This document shows, one piece after another, positions 47,426 to 59,039 of a stretch of DNA of 64,000 bases. The first letter of the stretch is position 1, and each line of letters begins with the position of its first letter. The translations under genes and the position numbers were made by a program. The stretch lies in contig CM056995.1 in NCBI GenBank assembly GCA_029891345.1, forward strand, positions 213,603,047-213,667,046, written 5' to 3'. The stretch comes from Dryococelus australis (taxonomy: Eukaryota > Arthropoda > Insecta > Phasmatodea > Phasmatidae). The notes under the pieces were generated by a model. That model was not told the origin of the DNA. It ran no database searches and saw only the letters and a program-made list of their open reading frames with translations.

Positions 47426-47460
47426 TATAAATAGTACCTTCCACCCACTGAAACTCATTT
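47426..47460 (+). promoter_or_regulatory. Core promoter: TATAAATA plus TCATTT initiator
   Basis: TATAAATA at 47426 and TCATTT (fits TCAKTY) with A at 47457, 31 bases downstream. It lies 144-178 bases upstream of the ATG at 47604. Confidence 0.6.
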
Positions 47461-47603
47461 GTTACCTCCGTGAAGTCAGAGGAGCATCTCCCATCCTCTC
47501 AAGCTCGGACAGCCAGTGAACCGGTCCGTGGTGCTAGGGTACCTAGGTCCATGGCATTGGCCACTCGCTCGCCTCTTAGTTGACTCTGCAGGGCTCTTCC
47601 ACG

Positions 47604-47807
47604 ATGGCTAAAAAAATATGGCCACCCGACCCCAAAAAAAATTGCCATCCGACCCTAAAAAATTCTTCCATCCGACCGCAAAAAATATTCCCATTCGATC
47701 CCAAAAAACACTCCCGTCGGACCCCAACTCAAAATACGGCCATCCGACCCAAAAACATGGCCGCCCGGCCCAAAAAATACGGCCATCCTATCAAAACTGT
47801 CCATTAA
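47604..47807 (+). CDS. Small basic Pro/Lys repeat protein, unknown
   Basis: 67 codons from an ATG (47604) downstream of a TATA-initiator promoter. The product (MAKKIWPPDPKKN...) is built of ~7-residue repeats such as RPQKIFP, DPKKH and IRPKN, encoded by a 20-24-base tandem repeat of the type CCATCCGACCCCAAAAAA. It is strongly basic, with 18 or so Lys/Arg, and has no signal peptide or membrane segment. The same repeat is open in a second frame (47618-47842), so the open frame could be a by-product of the repeat. Basic repeat proteins condense DNA in some viruses, but nothing here proves that role. It is the only intact frame with its own promoter in the element. Confidence 0.35.
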   Translation: MAKKIWPPDPKKNCHPTLKNSSIRPQKIFPFDPKKHSRRTPTQNTAIRPKNMAARPKKYGHPIKTVH

Positions 47808-50752
47808 AAAACAAACTCCAACGAGCTGCAAAAGTTAACTAACTTAAATATCTTTAACATGTGACTTGCCCAAACATTGAACAAATAGCAGGAAACAACA
47901 TGACTAACTCACAAAATGTTTCGGTGTGTCAAACAAATTATATACAATAACACTAATCCTTGCTCATAGTTCCATCTATCATTAGAGTGTGACACCCGAA
48001 CATGCGAGGCCACGTGGTGGGTGATATGAATTGCCAGCTACTGGAGACACAAAAAGTCATCAAAGCAACAACTTTCTGCTTGTGACTTTAACTACCTTAT
48101 TTTCGTTTTGATTAACCCTTGCAGAGCCTAAATGCGAATTGATGATGCCCTCAATAATCTGATATTTTACACACGACCGACTATTGGTCATGTCACGTTA
48201 TTCCCCGAATTGCGTGAACAGTGTAGGGACGAAAGTGTGAGGTATCACCCCGAGGGTTTTAAGGACGGCATTTGTCACCAGTAAAATTTAGCTTAAAATT
48301 CTAGCTATAATATTTGTGTTCTCAGACAAATTATACCATTTGTTGTGCTATTTGATTTTAATAATAATATTCAAAACAGCAACTTATTCCCAAGGCACAA
48401 TTACTCTCAAAACTCCCACATGATGTCGCGAGACTTAAGTCTCCAACCCATGTCGTCAATGCAGCTGGAAGAAAATTATTCAAATTTATTTTATTACTTA
48501 TGGTTTTATACTAAAGAAAATAACTGGCAGTTTGTTTCAACCTGAAAGTGACAATACAGTATGGTTCTGTACTTCTTATTGTGTACCATTCACAATTGTC
48601 CAAAGGATGTATTTGCCACTATTTTTAACAAATGCTAGAACTACTAAAAATTTATCAAGGGAACAGCATCTTATCCATTTTTCATGTATTTTCTTGTTAT
48701 CACTTTGGTTATGTAGTGGATATTCGTTTGTGAGATGAAAACGGCATGAACTGAATCGAGCTTATGGGTCAGGTTGTTTGTTTCACAAAATGGGAGTCAC
48801 ATTGTGATAGGGATAGGTTACTTTGTGACAGATTTATTAGTTGTTAGAATTTTCTTACATTTCATAGTGTTTGTTTGACATGTTCAGTGGTTAAATTAGC
48901 AACATTTAATATTCTAATGCTCGATTACAGTTGGGGAGAATATGAATAATATTTGTCAAAATATGCTGGGTCACAAAGTGACCGCTGCTTACTGTGTATG
49001 CACAAAAAGTGTCATTCTCTTTTGAGACCTCGTGCGCGACCCCGTAGAAGTCCACTCAAGCTTCTTACATCAAACGATACCTTACATTTGTTTCACTTTG
49101 CCTACCTTCGGCTCTCAAGATGTCGTTGTTAAGAGCCTCCTAAACCTCTTCACTCACTTAGCCTACTGCTATTAAAACCCAATGTACAGAATTATTCAAA
49201 AAGGATGGTGCAAAAGTAACACTGATTTATCTATCAATAAACTGACATACACGACCCCACAATGGTATGCAATGATTGACGACCGTCGTGTGTTTGTTGT
49301 CCGTAAGTTGTGTGTCTCTTGTGGAGTTTCAAAAATACACTTACTGTGGTGCATTCTTTTAAGATGTCATATCCGGTATTTCTATCAGATACACACACCA
49401 AATGACTGCTTACAACACACACGTGCAGTTTTCACTGTGAATTTCATTTTCGTCTTTGATAAGGGGACAATTTATCGAATACAGTAGTAATCTTGTTAGG
49501 AAAACAGGGAGCAGCAACATTGCATTTTAATACAACAGAAGTGACACAATTTGTAGTTGGTATAGTCAACTGTGATGATGTTTGTAGTTGGTATAGTCAG
49601 CTCTGATGTTTGTAATTGGTAGTCGGCTCCAAGGAGATGTGTGTGGTGGCGGCAGATGGACGTCCTTGGTGGTGTGTGTTGCTGGGAGGTCTATAAATTT
49701 ATTGAGGTGCTGAAATTAATATATGGAGGGGAAAAATTACTCAGGTATTCCATAGTGCTCCCAAGGTAAGGTTGACATTCCATCTGCCTTAATGTAACGC
49801 AAACTCAATGTTTGTTATAAATAATTGTTCTTGCTTTTTGTATATAAATATGAAAATGTGTAAACTCAATGTTTATTGTAAATAGTTGTTATTCATTATT
49901 TTATATATAAATCTGTTAAGTTGTGTTTTAGTGTGTGTGTAAATAATGATTGTTTTATGACAAAATAATATCTTTTTTGGAACATATTAGCAAGGACCAA
50001 TAACTTGTGATTTATAATGTCTGAGAATAATAATTTTTGTAAAAAAATCTTGTTTTTATCCTAAAGTGATTAATTTGGTAAAAGAAATTTGTGAATAATG
50101 AATAGTTTGTTGTAAAGTGAATATATTTGTGTTATATTGTAGATACTTAGGTTTAAGGCTTGTTTTGAAAAGAATATTTTATAATAAAAAATGTTAAAAG
50201 GAATAGTGCCTGTCTGGTTATTTTAAGAAAAATACATGTCTTAAGCTTTTTTTCAATAATAACTAAACATTGCTGGTAACAGGCTAAGTACATGTCACAA
50301 AAGAAACCTGCACTGGAATGAATAAGTTTTGTAAGGGAACGAGGCAGTAGGTTAAAACCTTCGCCCACTCCGACTATTCAAGTTGAAAGTTGGAATAGGA
50401 GACACGACGTCCGGTTGGCCAACTTTGTGACATCCCAGGGGGGACACATTGAAAGCGAGCTCCGAATACTTTTACAGAGGCTGGTAGTAAAGACCTCAGT
50501 CCCTCCTTGCCAACAAGAAAGTTTCTCCAGCTAAAAGTTTTATGACTGCACTGAACAGACTCCAGCGAACATTTTAAATATAAAAAATATTACATTTTAC
50601 ATATATACAGATTACAGCTCTTTAAGATCCAACACGGTGATGTCTGGAGAAGAAGAGAAACATGATATTATATATTTAAACTAGTTTTTAGTAAAATAAT
50701 AATAATAAAATTCAACTCTTGCTATGTAAAAATATCCGTATGTTTTCTTTAT
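47808..50752. other. Element interior, right part
   Basis: About 2.9 kb without recognisable genes. Frames at 48345-48738 and 49182-49487 are unassigned. A ~37-bp duplication with TTTGTAGTTGGTATAGTCA lies at 49550-49630. AT-rich, long T-rich runs after 49800. Confidence 0.4.
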
Positions 50753-51889
50753 GCTTCGATGCAAGTAGATTATTTTGAAACAAATAATTTGGCGTAAGAT
50801 TTTCTATTGTAATTACTTTCTTGTAGATTGTTATATATTTTATTTATCAGAATAGACATACAGTATTGTGTCAGATTTAAATTGTATGCAGAGTTTTTTG
50901 CTGTAAGATATCATTCACTGGGCTGCATCGTGTAAGGTATGTGTAATTTGTATGTGTAAACATGTTAATGTGTTATTTATTAATATTGATGAGCTGGATT
51001 TTGTTTAAAGACAGTAAAATGTAATTGTTCATTATACTTGTCTCTCGTGTTGTTTATTCATACATAGAACTCATTTGAAATAATTTTGTTTAAAGACTCT
51101 GCCTTGTGTAATTTAATACTGGCTAGCTGGATTTCATTTAGTCAGTTTGCACTTGTCGACACCAGATGTTATTCATGTAGTTAAAGTTCTCTCTTGTGTT
51201 AATTATATTTGTAAGCTAGAGACTCGCATAATGTTTAATTTCATACTGGAGTAATTGAACTGATTACATGAATTATTATTTAATGTAAACGTTTGAAATT
51301 TGTGATTTGATGTGTGTAATTTATTCATATGTAGAACTCCTTTAAAGACTGACTTTCTCTCGTGTTTTAAATATATTCATAAAAATTGCCTATCTACCAC
51401 CACCGCCTACAAACAATATCCCCCAAAAAATAAAATTTACACTTAGGCCACTCTTAGAAATCGTTTGAACACTCCGAGATTCTCTTGCATAATAAATATA
51501 TTAGTAAAAATGGTCTATCTACCACCAACATCCCTACAAACACATCAAATTAAAAAAAAAAAAAATTACACCTAGCACACTCTTGCACTTAATTCAACGC
51601 CTATATAACACATTGCAACCCACCACTCTAGGCAGTCGCCTCCAAGACACCACAGTGTCAACATCATACAGACCTCCTGCTACCCCCCACCAAAAAGAAA
51701 GAAGTACAATATCAAGAGAAAAGGTTAATCCTTTCATTAAATTTAACCCTTTCAATTCGATTAACCCTATTTTGACTAACCCTTTCGATTTTTGACTAAC
51801 CGTTTCAATCAATTTAATTAACCCTTCGATATCAATTTAACCCTTTCAATCAATCAAAAGTAAATTAGAACCATCACTCCCCTACTACT
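50753..51889 (-). repeat. Right terminal inverted repeat of the 11.4-kb element
   Basis: Reverse-complement partner of 40450-41580, of nearly equal length. Divergence between the two arms (substitutions, an expanded A run at 51549) indicates an old insertion. Confidence 0.85.
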
Positions 51890-51973
51890 GTTTATTTATT
51901 TTTTTAATCATTAAAACCTTCATCCCTTACGTGCTCAGATACGCCCCGCAGGCGTCATTCGTCACATGTAACA
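51890..51973 (+). mobile_element. Solo LTR, 3' part
   Basis: Opens with GTTTAT (Polinton target copy) and carries ACCTTCATCCCTTACG, the conserved 3' motif. It ends ATGTAACA and is followed by the TTAG duplication. Confidence 0.75.
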
Positions 51974-51977
51974 TTAG

Positions 51978-54209
51978 GTTGTTATTCTGAAAATTATTTT
52001 TTATCTGCAAATAGCAACAGAGCAAATGCGACAAAAATTACGAAATATGTGGCTACTTTATATATTTAAATATTTCTGAACATCGTTCTTAACTTGCTCA
52101 CAAATGGCGACAGATTGAAAGCAGCGAAAATGTTGCATTATTCAGCACTGGCCTGTTTATTCTTCTGTATTGTTACACATTCCAAACAATGCCGCGTAGC
52201 TCACTCATCGCCCACTGCCAGTGACGTCACACACAGGTTGTAAGACCTGCTAGTATCTGTGGTCAAGGTTATGGCCAGCTGGGCGCTCTCAGCCAATTGA
52301 CATTACACAGATAAATGCGCGTGTTCACACCTACCAGGGCGTCGGATCAGGGACTGACGAAAGTAATACTGAACAGTGTTTCAGGAAATTTCGCAATGGC
52401 AGGACGCTACAAGTAGAGTTTCAGGTTTGACTTGACCTGCAATATGGTTGTCATGTGGGTATAAATGTAAATTATACTTCATAGCACATTTCCTTTTACG
52501 GGACATGTAATGCCACCAGTCATTTACCTAATTTTGTGTGTACATACAGTCTGTACGTGAAAGGAAGTTTGCGTTTTAAAAGCGCTACGGTTTATATGGT
52601 TATTTTCAGTCCTCATCGTCTAGTGCTACTGCTATGATTGCTAAGTCGCTATTGCTAAAATTTTAAAACATTTTATTACATTCGATGACAGATTGTGAAC
52701 ATGACTTAATGCCTGGCCCGGTTATGGCCCTCGATTGTCAGGGACGACGGAAAAACTGGCACGAGTTGATAGGTAGAGGCGATTAGGCAAGTTACGAGTG
52801 AGCAAAACTTGGCCTTACAGCTCTCGCGTTTCGACGCTTGTAACGCGCAAAACAGTTGCAGCCTATCCGACATTTGAGCTTTGTTGTGTAGTTGAAATAC
52901 TTTTTTTTAAATGTGTTTTTCGGAAACTAAAGATTTATATGTAACACATACTTATTGGTATTGCCGTTCTGGAATCCAAGACAGCTAAAACTACCTTTTT
53001 GGACTAGTATACCGCTGAATATTTTAACTAATTACATGCGAAACTACTGTGGGCGCTACAAATGCTGAAGGCTCGCCTTCCTAGATGGCTGCGCTTTGAC
53101 AATTGGCACGGCCCGGCCAGGGACAGCTGATAATAGTAACATCGGCTGGCGGCAGCTGATAATAGTGACGGCCCGGTTGTGTACAAACTGTTAAAAAAAC
53201 ATTCGGCTTGCATCGGCAAACGCGCAACTGATAATACGGAGACTAGAGAAATGTAGCACATCTGGCTGCGAGCGCAGGTACCTTCCCCTCGGCAACCACA
53301 CCACGCTAGTTCACCCCTCCGCCAGTTGTGGCGCTAACAGTAGGATACAAAACTGCAAAGATCTTTTACTCAAGACTTTCCACCAATTAAATAATGGGTC
53401 ACTGCATTGAGCCTCATAGCTGCACGAAGAAAACAGTACATGCCACTGCAGAACTTTGTATATACACGTAGGGGAGCCAATGTAGGAGTGGGGGCCTCCA
53501 GAGCGCCTGCCGCTGGAGAGAGGGAAACCATGTGACATTGCTAACACTATATAGTCAATTCGGGGTTCCTTCACACTTTTCGAATCAAACCTTTGAAAAA
53601 CCTCACCATGCATGACGTGTTTAGTTATTTTCTGAATATGCCACGTGTCACACACATTTTATACTTATGTTAATAAAAGTATTTTTTTTTTGGTTAAATT
53701 GAAATCTTATTTATATTTTATTTATAAATTATGATTCTTCATTTATAAACAATATGAATAAAAACAGTTAGAAAATATGTGTATTGGTAATGCCTAGCAA
53801 GAAATAGTTCTCGTGCAAAATATGATTACAAATGTGTGAGTATGAATGCGGCGTGTTGTTCTTTGGTGTAATTGTTCAGACTTAGTTAAGCTTAGTTTGC
53901 ACGAGGCGGAGGAATATTCTGGAAGTAGAACTTCAGCAGGGCTTCAGAAAAATGTGAAGTAACAGAAATTGGACCATACAGACCAAACTGATAGCATCGC
54001 TCTCTATTACCGTGCTTTGCGGCTTGCGTTTTTTTCGACAGGTAGTATGCACACGCGGAGCAGCTCTCGCCTGGCTTTCCTCGACTGTTGTCATTACTGA
54101 ACTGAACAACCTCACCCCTTCGTGCAGCAACAGTGGACTCTCCCGACTCACACGGTGCGTTTTGGACTTCTGCACACTATTTTCTCATTTGGATTTCACT
54201 ATACATATA
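51978..54209. other. Spacer
   Basis: No gene recognised. At 53110-53175 the words GGCAGCTGATAATAGT / GACAGCTGATAATAGT repeat within a short GC-rich tandem. Minus-strand frames at 53028-53655 lack motifs. Confidence 0.4.
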
Positions 54210-54511
54210 TAGACTGTTCACGGTATAATGAGTACTTTTGAAAGCCCGCTTAAGATTTACTTGTATGCATATTGTGTATTCTTCCGCCGAATGTAACATT
54301 AACATTGCCATGGGTCTCATCACTTTTGAATATTTTACAAATCTGCTCATTTTCACACTTAAAAAAATATAAAAAATAAAACTAATAAAGATTTAACTTT
54401 ACTAGGCGCATTTCACTCAGTGCGCCAGTTAAAATATTTATTTGCAGGTAGGGGCAGCAATTTTTTTCTACGGTTTATTTCAAAAGTGTTCATTTTACCA
54501 TGAACAACCTA
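54210..54511. mobile_element. Family A MITE, long type, internally deleted (302 bp)
   Basis: TAGACTGTTCACGGTATAA to ACCATGAACAACCTA, TA on both flanks. ~120 bases of the interior are missing. Confidence 0.8.
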
Positions 54512-54639
54512 TAATTTTAAACTACTAATTTTTGGAAGTTCCTGTACTGCAGAGTGGTTCTTATATCACCGTTTTCAATTTAATTTCAAAGTGATGCGCA
54601 ATGGAAAATGAGTTCTTAGTTAAAATTGTTGGTGTGCAT

Positions 54640-55800
54640 ACTGTTATATGCGGCCGCTGCCTTCGTGCCCCACTCCGCACTCCGACACATGTAGCACCAC
54701 CGGCAATCGGAGAATGGCAGGCAGAGACACAAACAAAGAGTCGCGATATCGCCGACACATGTCGAGATAGCGTTACTGGGACCGACGTCGCTAAATCCTG
54801 GGAAGAGAGAATGGTCTGGGTAGTCGGTGCGCGGACTTTCTGGTCTCCATCCCCTCCCCCTTTTCTAAGCGCATGACTCGAGGTGCGAAGAACCTTCCAG
54901 GCGACCAGATCAGCTGAGCTAAGCGTACGGCCACATCAACACCAGGTGTGTAGACCCTCGGTAACGACGGTCGACGGCGCAGTGACACCAATGAGTGCAG
55001 TCTGCGAAAATCGGGAGGGTACAGAGAGTGAGACTAATCGGCTGGACTATAGGAAAGTAGAACTTCATGCATGAGTCGCTGACATTTGAAATGAGGTTAA
55101 TGGTTTGCAAAGCACATTTTTTGCTTGTCATTGTAGCTAAGACAGTAATAAGGATTTTAATTATAGCCGACATTGCCATAAACATCGCGCTCACCGATAT
55201 GAATTATAAGTGTTGATAGTACAATAAGGTGATTTAACGATGTAAATAATAGCTGTGTGTATTGTTATAACATTGTAAAAAATTAAGAAATTATATCTAT
55301 GGGCTGTTCATGATAAAATGAGCCCTTTTGAAAGCCCTGCTTGAGATCTACTCGTATGCACGTTGTGTATGCTTCCGCCCTACGTAAAATTAACGTTGCC
55401 TTGGGTCTCTTCACTTCATTCATGCATCGGTCAAGTGAAACTGTAAGATCGTTAGAAAAGGAAAATTTCAAAAATCTACTCTTTTTTACACTTCAATGCA
55501 TTAGAACAAACAGAACGCGAAAGAAATAATTTAAATCATTATAAGTAGTTACATAACACTTTTTATTCGCTGTTAAGATATTGAACTACTTTCACTCCAT
55601 CGTTACCAACTTTAATGGGCGCATGTCACTAAGTGCGCCAGTTAAAATATATGCAGGCTGGGGTAGTGACTTTTTTCTGAGGTCGATTTCAAAAGTGCTC
55701 ATTTTATCGTGAACAGCCTTTAGTTCTTTTATTTATATTAATACCTCAATCCCTCACGAACTTGGTTACGCCCCAGGGTCACCTGTATTTATTCGTTTCA
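54640..55800 (+). mobile_element. LTR-like repeat (type 2) carrying a nested MITE
   Basis: 54966-55299 and 55721-55790 align with 28557-28945 (GACGGCGCAGTG..., then TTCTTTTATTTAT...ACCTCAATCCCTCACGAA). The 421 bases between are a complete family A MITE. The left end near TGTTATATGCGG (54641) is a guess. Confidence 0.45.
55300..55720. mobile_element. Family A MITE, long type (421 bp)
   Basis: TGGGCTGTTCATGATAAAAT to TATCGTGAACAGCCTT, TA at 55298-55299 and 55721-55722. The unoccupied site is present at about 28890. Confidence 0.85.
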
Positions 55801-57419
55801 ACAGCGTTAAGTCACGAGGTCAGGATTGACCACAGTTGACCTGCTACACGCTGACTACTGGAATTTTTCACATATATTTTTTATGACAGTTATGTCTTGC
55901 TGATGCATGTGATGCGCGTGCTTGGTCCACATTTCTATGACATCGCTCCACATACGGACAAACATGTTCAAGGGGGAATGTTGGACGCCATATAGGATGT
56001 ATGTTTTTTGTCATTACTTATGTTTTCGACTAATATTTGAAAACATAACTGTTAAGAGTATACAACATTATTTAAATATATTCTAGAGACGATTTTACAA
56101 TCGTTTGACTTAATTGTAGTACCACCGATCATTCTCCGAAAAAAAAACCAATAATCAATTCCTATTTATTCCACATGGTAAATAAATAAGGTAGTCCATT
56201 GATATTAGAGATGCTCAATCATCTGAGCCATATGTCTTGCCAAAGAAGTAATTCCAATATGAATGCCGAATACATTTTGCATCTCAAAAATTGGTAACAT
56301 GACAGTGATTTCTATCTCTCCTTAAGCAAAACATTTTCAAAGTTTCTAAAAGGATCCATGAGTCAGCCGAGAACTGTGTTTTCTAACAAGAAATAACAGC
56401 TTGATTTAACTTCCCTGGCTCCAAACACTCGGCTGTAGTAGTGTTCCAGAGCAAAATTAAAATATTTCACTATCGAAGAAATGAAGATTTCGGGGCACAA
56501 CGCACATTCCGGTTGACCACATAAAAAGATCCTGTAAGTGAGATTACGGAGAACATTTCTTCTGCATTTTCGTTATGATTTTAGTAAATATGATGTAGTC
56601 ATGCGAAGTTATCTTTTTCTAATAAACTCTTAGTGCCACTGAAACTGGAACATCATATTTTGAAAGTTTTCTTTAAGCAACAACGGAAAATATTTGAAAG
56701 TCAATATGACGATTTTCAATTAAACATTGAGATGGTCAGCCTTTTGAGCACTGTAAATAGCTAAATTTTTGCTTGATTGTACATGGAGGTTGTCAATGAA
56801 TTAATATGGTTCTGTGTTTTTACTATATGTTCTGAAAATTCTACCACCGATACACCAAAGACAGTACAAGCAGCCTCATGTTATGAGTCTTTAGCATTTG
56901 TATTAAAACAATTAAAGCAAATTAAAATACTATTTGGGCTAAACATGATCTAATTGCTGTTGTGGCAAGGCAAAACACGTTAAACTGACAGCCTATACAT
57001 GTTTCCATAATGCGGTCAAAAATATGCTTTCTTTTGCAACAGGTATGCAATAATGACAGGTGTTTTCGCAAGCCCTCTCTTGACTTCAATCGTGGCACTG
57101 TACCTTTTACTTTACCTCACGAGCTATGCCGGCTGACATTTGCCATTTACAGCACATGGAGACATTACTTTGCCAGTTATTACGATTTTTAATGTACTTG
57201 ATTCAATGCTGTTAGAACGAATATAGACTGTATTTATACTTCAGCATTTTTTTGTGCATTTGCAGATTATTTTGGTTCAGGGAAGTAAATATTTTCTGTC
57301 CACTGTCTGTTATATTTTTTACAACCGATTATTTCAATGTTTATACCTATCCTTCCCAACCACCATTACAGCATAATTTCATAGAAATAATAAAAATTGA
57401 AAATAATGTTTTGACTGGA
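55801..57419. other. Spacer
   Basis: AT-rich, no gene recognised; the frames at 57010-57192 and 57252 onward have no clear motif before the Tc1 relic. Confidence 0.4.
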
Positions 57420-57920
57420 ACAAATACAGGAAGACTGACACAAGAGAAAATAATCGGCAAAATAGGAGGATACTTACAACCTGTCAGCATAAATTAATTA
57501 TCAATCTTGCTAAGAAGGAACCCTATATAAGTGCAGAATCCATTATTTCAGACATCTAGCAGGTGGATGCTCAGAATGTACTAAATGTTTTCAATTGGCC
57601 TAATAGTCATGGTAAGTCTCTCAGGAAGAAGCAATAAATTTAGGAAATTTGCCATAAGAAATGCTAGAATTTTGCTATGCCAATAGAGATTTGGAACAGT
57701 CATATTTTCGGATTAATTCAAGTTAACTTTGTTCGGGCCGAGAGTAAGACAAAATTGTGGCACAAGCCTAACACAGAACTTGTATCTAGACACATTCTTC
57801 CAACTCTTCAACATGGAGAAGCTGCTGTAGTGGTTTAGGGATATATGGTGGCTTCTAGAGTAAGAAATCTAGCTGTAATACAAGGTACAGTAGACTAGAT
57901 GAAATATATAATGTGTTGTG
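57420..57920 (+). pseudogene. Tc1-like transposase relic
   Basis: Two readable parts. 57488-57560 gives INLAKKEPYISAESIISDI, the end of the second helix-turn-helix of the DNA-binding domain. 57717-57905 gives RAESKTKLWHKPNTELVSRH, then ILPTLQHGEAAVVV-stop-GYM, and LAVIQGTVD. This is the strand region between the first and second catalytic aspartates of Tc1 enzymes, where the stop replaces the usual Trp (TGG to TAG). The catalytic residues themselves and both terminal repeats are not found. Confidence 0.65.
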
Positions 57921-57949
57921 CGGTAATTTACTACAGGTTTGCCATCTTT

Positions 57950-58375
57950 CATTCGTTGGGAAATTCCTTGCAATTTTCCTGATTTCCAGATAAAAATAAT
58001 CTTTCTTTCCCTGACATTTTGCTAACCTTTTTCTGTAAGAATTGATGGCTTTGCTGGATTACAACACACTTTTAAACCAAAATACTTCTCTTGTCTTACA
58101 AAATTTCTCCCTAAACGAATTGCAAAGAAATATGTTTCAGCATTTTGTCCACAATTTTCTAAACAATTTTATATGATTCTTGTGGTGGCGCATAATTGAA
58201 GATAGAAGTGCAAAATATAGTATGCCTTTCACAGAATTCCCTGACATTTAGCTAACTTGTTCAAAATTTCCTGACTTTTCCTTGATTTTCCTGACTTTTC
58301 CCTGATTTCCCTGACAGTTTTCAAATTCCCTGACATTTCCTCGTTTTCCAGGTTTTCCAGATGAGTGGTAACCAT
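57950..58375. repeat. TTCCCTGA / TTTTCCTGA minisatellite blocks
   Basis: 58236-58360 holds about eight copies of TTCCCTGA(C/T)TTT spaced 10-20 bases. A shorter block (57958-58020) shares CCCTGACATTTTGCTAAC with CCCTGACATTTAGCTAAC at 58242. The opposite strand is open as a GNQGKVRE-type peptide, a by-product of the repeat. Confidence 0.65.
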
Positions 58376-59039
58376 GTTGCACAATAGTGTGCAGAAATTG
58401 GTACCCTCCTTTTTGAGGTTTCTCAGCTATGATGGCAAATGGAAACACCTTTTCGAACCTTCGGTAGGTACTTGTGTCCCCAATTATCGTACTTTCTAAA
58501 TGTGGAGCAACAAAAATAAATGTAAACTGCAAAACTGGTGTTTTCGTATGCAACAGTGCGCACACTGTAGTAAATGCAACTCAGCGATATTCTGTACATA
58601 AACAACGATGTGATAACCTCTTCAAATAAGAAATGTCAAAACTGAAAACTCAAGTGACACTGACTGTAAGAATGAAATGGTGTGCGGCTTAGAAAGCTGC
58701 TCGCTTTTACTACTCTTGACAATGAACGATTACTGTACTCACAAATAATGTTTAACCTAAGTACTTAACAGAATAATCACAGCAGAGCATAACACTCCAT
58801 AAACAATCTTTTAACGTAAATAAATGTGAATATTGGGGAGGAAAAGCACTGTCCTGCCAAAATATTCTAAAGGAAGGGGAACAATTATACCCCTCGCCCT
58901 CGTCGGCTTGACAAAAAGTAATGTCTGCACGTTGTTCATTGTTTGCGTTTTGGGTGTTCGTGCTTATACAGTGTATCACTGTTACACAGCCAAATCACAC
59001 ACCAGCTAATATGCTAAGCAGAATAATGGCCTTTTGTAG
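58376..59039. other. Spacer
   Basis: No gene recognised. Confidence 0.4.

Larger units (their letters stand above)
40450..51889 (+). mobile_element. Polinton/Maverick-like element, 11.44 kb
   Basis: Terminal inverted repeats of ~1.13 kb (40450-41580 and 50753-51889) start AGTAGTAGGGG and end CCCCTACTACT. The flanks are ATTTAT (40444-40449) and GTTTAT (51890-51895), a 6-bp target duplication with one difference. Long inverted repeats with AGT...ACT ends and a 6-bp duplication are the hallmark of Polintons. Full members are 15-20 kb and encode PolB, a retroviral-type integrase, an ATPase, a protease and capsid proteins. None of these could be read here, and the 9.2-kb centre holds only short decayed plus-strand frames. 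It may be a deletion derivative or another virus-like family with the same ends. Confidence 0.7.
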
